In this document: positions 60,729-64,000 of the stretch, in pieces
Layout of the letters: every line of letters starts with the position of its first letter
Numbering within the stretch: position 1 is the first letter of the stretch
Assembly: GCF_000023265.1 (NCBI RefSeq)
Contig: NC_013124.1
Span: 806,001-870,000 of the forward strand
Source of the DNA: Acidimicrobium ferrooxidans DSM 10331
GTDB taxonomy: Bacteria; Actinomycetota; Acidimicrobiia; Acidimicrobiales; Acidimicrobiaceae
DNA: 64,000 nucleotides
Direction of reading: 5' to 3'
Translations under genes and position numbers: made by a program
Notes under the pieces: generated by a model
Told to the model about the DNA's origin: nothing
Database searches by the model: none
Seen by the model: the letters and a program-made list of their open reading frames with translations, nothing else

Positions 60729-62587
60729 TGGACCGTCCGGATCTCGCAGCGATTCCCGAGGCGCCAGGCAGCTACCAGTTCCGCGATGGCGAGGATCGGG
60801 TCATCTACGTCGGCAAGGCGCGCAACCTGCGCGCGCGGGTCGGAAGCTACTTCCAAGACCCCCGTCAGCTCTCGCCGAAGACGCGGGCGATGCTCGCGGT
60901 CGCGAGCCGGCTCACCTGGATCGTGGTCCCGAGCGAGCAGGACGCCCTGCTCCTCGAGTACTCGCTCATCAAGGAACACCATCCGCGCTACAACATCCGC
61001 CTGCGAGACGACAAGTCCTACCCGATGATCGCCGTGACGGTCGGGGAGCGCTGGCCGCGCGCGATGATCTATCGAGGCAAGCGTCGACGTGGCGCCCGCT
61101 ACTTCGGACCCTACGCCGACGCCGGGGCCGCTCGCGAGGTCCTCGAGCTGTTGCGTCGGGCGTTGCCGCTGCGCACGTGCTCGCCGGCCAAGCTTGCCCA
61201 GCACGAACGGGCCGGGCGTCCCTGTCTCTACTTCGACATCGGACGCTGCGTCGGGCCCTGCATCGGCGCCGTGGACGAGGCAACGTACCGAGGCCTGGTG
61301 GACGAGGTGACGGGGTTTCTCGAGGGCCGAGCCGGCTCGCTCGTCGACGCCCTCGAGACCGAGATGCACGCCGCCGCCTCCCGCCTGGAGTTCGAAGAGG
61401 CCGCGAGGCTCCGCGATCGGCTCTCGGCGATCGAAGCGGTGCTCGAGCGCCAGTCGGTGGCGCTCGGGCACGAGCGAGACCTCGACGCGATCGGGGTGCA
61501 TCGCGACGAACTCGATCTCTACCTCGAGGTCGTGCGCGTACGCCACGGGCGCATCGTGGGCGTGGGTGGCGCGCGGGCCGAGCGAGACTCGGGTGCGATG
61601 CTCTTCGACGAACTCCTCGACCTGGTTCGGAGCTACTACGACGACCAGGCCATCGACGTTCCCCCGAGGATCGTTGCGCGGGTCGAGGTCGCCGAGGCGA
61701 GGGAGGCGACGGACGCCCTGACCTCGCTCCTTGGACGCCCGGTGCGCGTCGTGACGCCGTACCGTCGTGAGCTCGCCGTGCTCGTCGAGATCGCCGAGCG
61801 CAACGCCGCCCTCGCGCACCAGCGTGCCCGCAGAGAACGCGCCACTGACCTCGCGACGCGTTCGAGGGGCTTGACCGAGCTCGGCGAGCTGGCGGGCCTT
61901 GGGGCGCCTCCGGTCCGCATCGAGTGCTTCGACATGAGCCACCTGCAAGGGCGCTCCTACGTGGGGTCGATGGTGGTGATGGAGGACGGCCTCATGCGCC
62001 ACGGGGCCTATCGGCACTTCCGGGTCAGCGTGCCGCACAACGACGACGTCGGGGCCATGCGCGAGGTGCTCTCGCGACGTCTCGATCGTCTCGATGACCG
62101 GCGCTTCGGTGGGCGCCCCGACCTCATCGTGCTCGATGGCGGGGCACCGCAGCTCAACGGCGTGCTGCGGCTGCTCGAGGAGCGCGGCATGGCCGGCACG
62201 GTGCCCGTGGTCGCGCTCGCCAAGTCGTTCGAAGAGCTCTATGTCCCCGATCGGAGCGAGCCGGTGCGCGTACCTCGCGGGACGCTCGCGCTCTACCTGC
62301 TCCAACAGCTCCGGGACGAGGCCCATCGCTTCGCGATCACCTATCACCGCCGGCGCCGCCAGCTCGATGCCGAGCGCTCCACGCTCGAGTCCATCCCGGG
62401 ACTCGGACCGGCGAGACGGGCGCGCCTGCTCGCCGAGTTCGGATCGATCTACGAGATCGCCGAGGCAAGTGAGGCGGAGCTCGTCCGTGCGGGTGTGCCG
62501 GCTCGGGTGGCGAGTGCTGTCCGCGAGCGTCTCGGGCCGCTCTATCGTCGAGAGCCTGAGAGCGACCCCGATGAGGAGGTCAGATGA
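60725..62587 (+). CDS. uvrC: Excinuclease ABC subunit C
   Basis: Makes both incisions beside the lesion. The 620-residue protein has the N-terminal GIY-YIG domain ([20 protein letters not shown]), the UvrBC interaction region ([20 protein letters not shown]), an RNase H-like domain with the catalytic acid in IECFDMSH, and the C-terminal HhH pair ([15 protein letters not shown]). ATG 60725 overlaps the uvrA stop. uvrB is outside the window. Confidence 0.96.
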   Translation: MMDRPDLAAIPEAPGSYQFRDGEDRVIYVGKARNLRARVGSYFQDPRQLSPKTRAMLAVASRLTWIVVPSEQDALLLEYSLIKEHHPRYNIRLRDDKSYPMIAVTVGERWPRAMIYRGKRRRGARYFGPYADAGAAREVLELLRRALPLRTCSPAKLAQHERAGRPCLYFDIGRCVGPCIGAVDEATYRGLVDEVTGFLEGRAGSLVDALETEMHAAASRLEFEEAARLRDRLSAIEAVLERQSVALGHERDLDAIGVHRDELDLYLEVVRVRHGRIVGVGGARAERDSGAMLFDELLDLVRSYYDDQAIDVPPRIVARVEVAEAREATDALTSLLGRPVRVVTPYRRELAVLVEIAERNAALAHQRARRERATDLATRSRGLTELGELAGLGAPPVRIECFDMSHLQGRSYVGSMVVMEDGLMRHGAYRHFRVSVPHNDDVGAMREVLSRRLDRLDDRRFGGRPDLIVLDGGAPQLNGVLRLLEERGMAGTVPVVALAKSFEELYVPDRSEPVRVPRGTLALYLLQQLRDEAHRFAITYHRRRRQLDAERSTLESIPGLGPARRARLLAEFGSIYEIAEASEAELVRAGVPARVASAVRERLGPLYRREPESDPDEEVR

Positions 62588-63339
62588 ACCTCGAGGAGTT
62601 CCGGGCCATGCCGGACGCCGAGGCGATGGTGCGCGACCTGTGGGAGACGCACGCTCGCTGGTGGCACGACCACTTCACCGAGGGCGCTGACGTCGAGTAC
62701 GTCGATCAGGTGATCCCCGAGGTGCTGGCTCGGGTCGGTCACCCTCGTCGCGTCGCCGATATCGGTGGCGGTGAGGGGCAGGTCGCGAGGGCGATCGCGC
62801 GCGCGACCGCGGCCGAGGTCGTGGTCGTCGAGCCAAGTGGAGCCCAGGCGGCCGCGGCACGTTCGCGCGGATCGCAGGTCGTCCGTGGGAGCGCCGAGGC
62901 CGTTCCGCTCGCGTCGTCCAGCGTGGACGTCGTCACCATCGTGCTCGTGCTCGAGCACGTCCTCGACCATGCGGCGGCGATGCGCGAGGTCGCTCGGATA
63001 CTGCGACCGGGAGGTCGGCTCGTGTTGGCGCTCAACCATCCGATCATCCAGGTGCCCGACTCTGGACTCGTCGAGGACGTCGACGCGGGCGAGACCTACT
63101 GGCGCTTTGGTCACTACCTCGCGAGCGACGCATCGGTCGAGGAGGTTGCCGACGGGGTGTACATCCCGTTCGTCCATCGTCCCCTCGAGGCCTACGTGCG
63201 GGCCGCGCTCGATGCGGGTCTCGTGCTGCGCGACTTCCGTGAACCGGCGCCGCCGGAGCGATGGCTGCGCGGCCAGAGCGGCGGCGGCTTGCTCGCTGCG
63301 TTGCCGCGCCTGCTCATCACCGTGTGGGAGCGTGCGTGA
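62584..63339 (+). CDS. Class I SAM-dependent methyltransferase
   Basis: A 251-residue protein with the SAM-binding VADIGGGEGQVARAIA and the acidic VVVEPSG, then VLVLEHVLDHAAAMREVARI as in small-molecule methyltransferases. Wedged between uvrC and rapZ with ATGA/GTGA overlaps at both ends, so it is part of the operon. The N-terminus (ETHARWWHDHFTEGADVEYV) suggests a lipid or small-molecule substrate rather than DNA, but the target is unknown. Confidence 0.88.
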   Translation: MNLEEFRAMPDAEAMVRDLWETHARWWHDHFTEGADVEYVDQVIPEVLARVGHPRRVADIGGGEGQVARAIARATAAEVVVVEPSGAQAAAARSRGSQVVRGSAEAVPLASSSVDVVTIVLVLEHVLDHAAAMREVARILRPGGRLVLALNHPIIQVPDSGLVEDVDAGETYWRFGHYLASDASVEEVADGVYIPFVHRPLEAYVRAALDAGLVLRDFREPAPPERWLRGQSGGGLLAALPRLLITVWERA

Positions 63340-64000
63340 ACGCGGTCGCCTTCGTCACCGGCATGTCCGGAGCGGGCCGCTCCACGGTGGCCGAAGCGCT
63401 CGAGGATGCCGGCTGGTACGTGATCGACAATGTGCCGCTCTCGTTGGTGTCGAAGGTGGTGGAGCTCGCGACCCAGGGCGGTGAGGAGCGCCTCGCGCTC
63501 GTCGTCGGGCGCCCGTACGGGGCCGAGTTCGTGCGGCTCACGGAACTGCTCGACGAGCTGCGCGCTGCCGACGTCGCGGTGCGCGTGCTGTTCCTCGACG
63601 CCGAGGACGACGTCTTGGTCGCTCGCTTCGAGGCGACCAAGCGCCCTCACCCGCTTGGCGGCTCCGGCGGGATCGCCGCCGCCGTGGAGCAGGAGCGGCG
63701 CCTCCTGGAGCCCGCTCGCGAACTCGCCGACACCATCGTCGACACCTCCGAGCTCTCCACGCACGAGCTGCGGGCACGGGTGCTGGCCTTCTTCGAGGGC
63801 CCCGGAGAGCGGCCGTCGCTGCGGGTCCTCGTGTCCTCGTTCGGTTTCAAGTACGGGACGCCCCGTGACCTCGACCTCCTCTTCGACGTGCGGTTCCTGC
63901 CCAATCCCTACTGGCGCCGCGAGCTGCGAGCGCTGAGCGGACGCGACCAGGCGGTGAGGGAGTTCGTCCTCGAGAGCGCCGATACGCGTGGTTTCCTCGA
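63336..64000 (+). CDS. rapZ: RapZ/YvcJ-family nucleotide-binding protein, 3' end outside window
   Basis: RNase-adapter P-loop protein. GMSGAGRSTVAEALEDAGW carries the Walker A and DNVPLSLV the family motif; RPHPLGGSGGIAAAVEQER and SFGFKYGTPRDLDLLFDVR continue the match. GTG 63336 overlaps the methyltransferase stop. The frame is open to the last base (221 codons), so about 60-80 residues are missing. The uvr-rapZ linkage is typical of Actinobacteria, where whiA often follows. Confidence 0.93.
   Translation, partial: MNAVAFVTGMSGAGRSTVAEALEDAGWYVIDNVPLSLVSKVVELATQGGEERLALVVGRPYGAEFVRLTELLDELRAADVAVRVLFLDAEDDVLVARFEATKRPHPLGGSGGIAAAVEQERRLLEPARELADTIVDTSELSTHELRARVLAFFEGPGERPSLRVLVSSFGFKYGTPRDLDLLFDVRFLPNPYWRRELRALSGRDQAVREFVLESADTRGFL

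Overview
The window is about 64 kb of very GC-rich DNA carrying roughly fifty closely packed protein genes and one tRNA. A WhiB-family regulator, a mycothiol-dependent nitroreductase-like protein, CobN with a fused ChlI/ChlD partner, and frequent TANNNT -10 hexamers 6-9 nt before start codons all point to an actinobacterium. I think a member of the Acidimicrobiia is most likely, but that class assignment is inference from gene content.

Layout. 1-4.4 kb: palindrome, tRNA-Arg, histidine ammonia-lyase, and an acyl-CoA ligase/thioesterase pair. 4.4-14.4 kb: cobalamin cluster in two arms around a fumarylacetoacetase gene. The minus arm has CbiX fused to a VOC domain, CbiC, a small ferredoxin and a CbiG-CobJ fusion. 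The plus arm has CobO, CobB/CbiA, CobM/CbiF, CbiD and CobL/CbiET. 14.4-16.5 kb: a lipoprotein and decayed IS607-like and IS3-like remnants. 16.5-22.3 kb: an M13 peptidase, then homogentisate dioxygenase with an MBL-fold protein and an FAD monooxygenase. 22.3-29.1 kb: cobalamin resumes with CobQ, CobN and a ChlI-ChlD fusion. 29-33.4 kb: uracil-DNA glycosylase, a membrane protein and a large GAF/GGDEF/EAL protein. 33.5-36.8 kb: formate dehydrogenase and a DUF1641 partner; FdhD lies at 50-51 kb. 37-41.9 kb: complete pyruvate/2-oxoacid dehydrogenase operon (E1a, E1b, E2, E3). 42-50 kb: CoA transferase, membrane flippase-like protein, AI-2E family permease, polysaccharide deacetylase, glycolipid glycosyltransferase, DMT-type permease, hydrolase and WhiB. 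51-56 kb: nitroreductase-like protein, VIT-type transporter, MscS channel, MaoC-like hydratase and PPK2. 56-64 kb: menG-menF, then uvrA-uvrC-methyltransferase-rapZ, the last cut by the window edge.

How it fits together. Eleven cobalamin genes cover most corrin-ring steps from cobalt insertion to cobyric acid and adenosylation. They mix anaerobic-route markers (CbiX, CbiD, CbiG) with the aerobic-route CobN chelatase. The homogentisate genes and fumarylacetoacetase are two of the three steps of a homogentisate-to-fumarate route; the isomerase is not visible. FdhA, DUF1641 and FdhD make a soluble formate oxidation unit without a visible NuoF-like subunit. Many genes overlap by ATGA or GTGA, so translational coupling is the rule.

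Most notable: the recurrent -10 element set close to start codons, sometimes built on the previous gene's TAG stop; two back-to-back -10 hexamers forming an inverted repeat; three 18-bp tandem repeats directly upstream of the fdhA promoter; the CbiX-VOC fusion; an apparent CTG start in cobB; and an IS graveyard at 15.7-16.3 kb.
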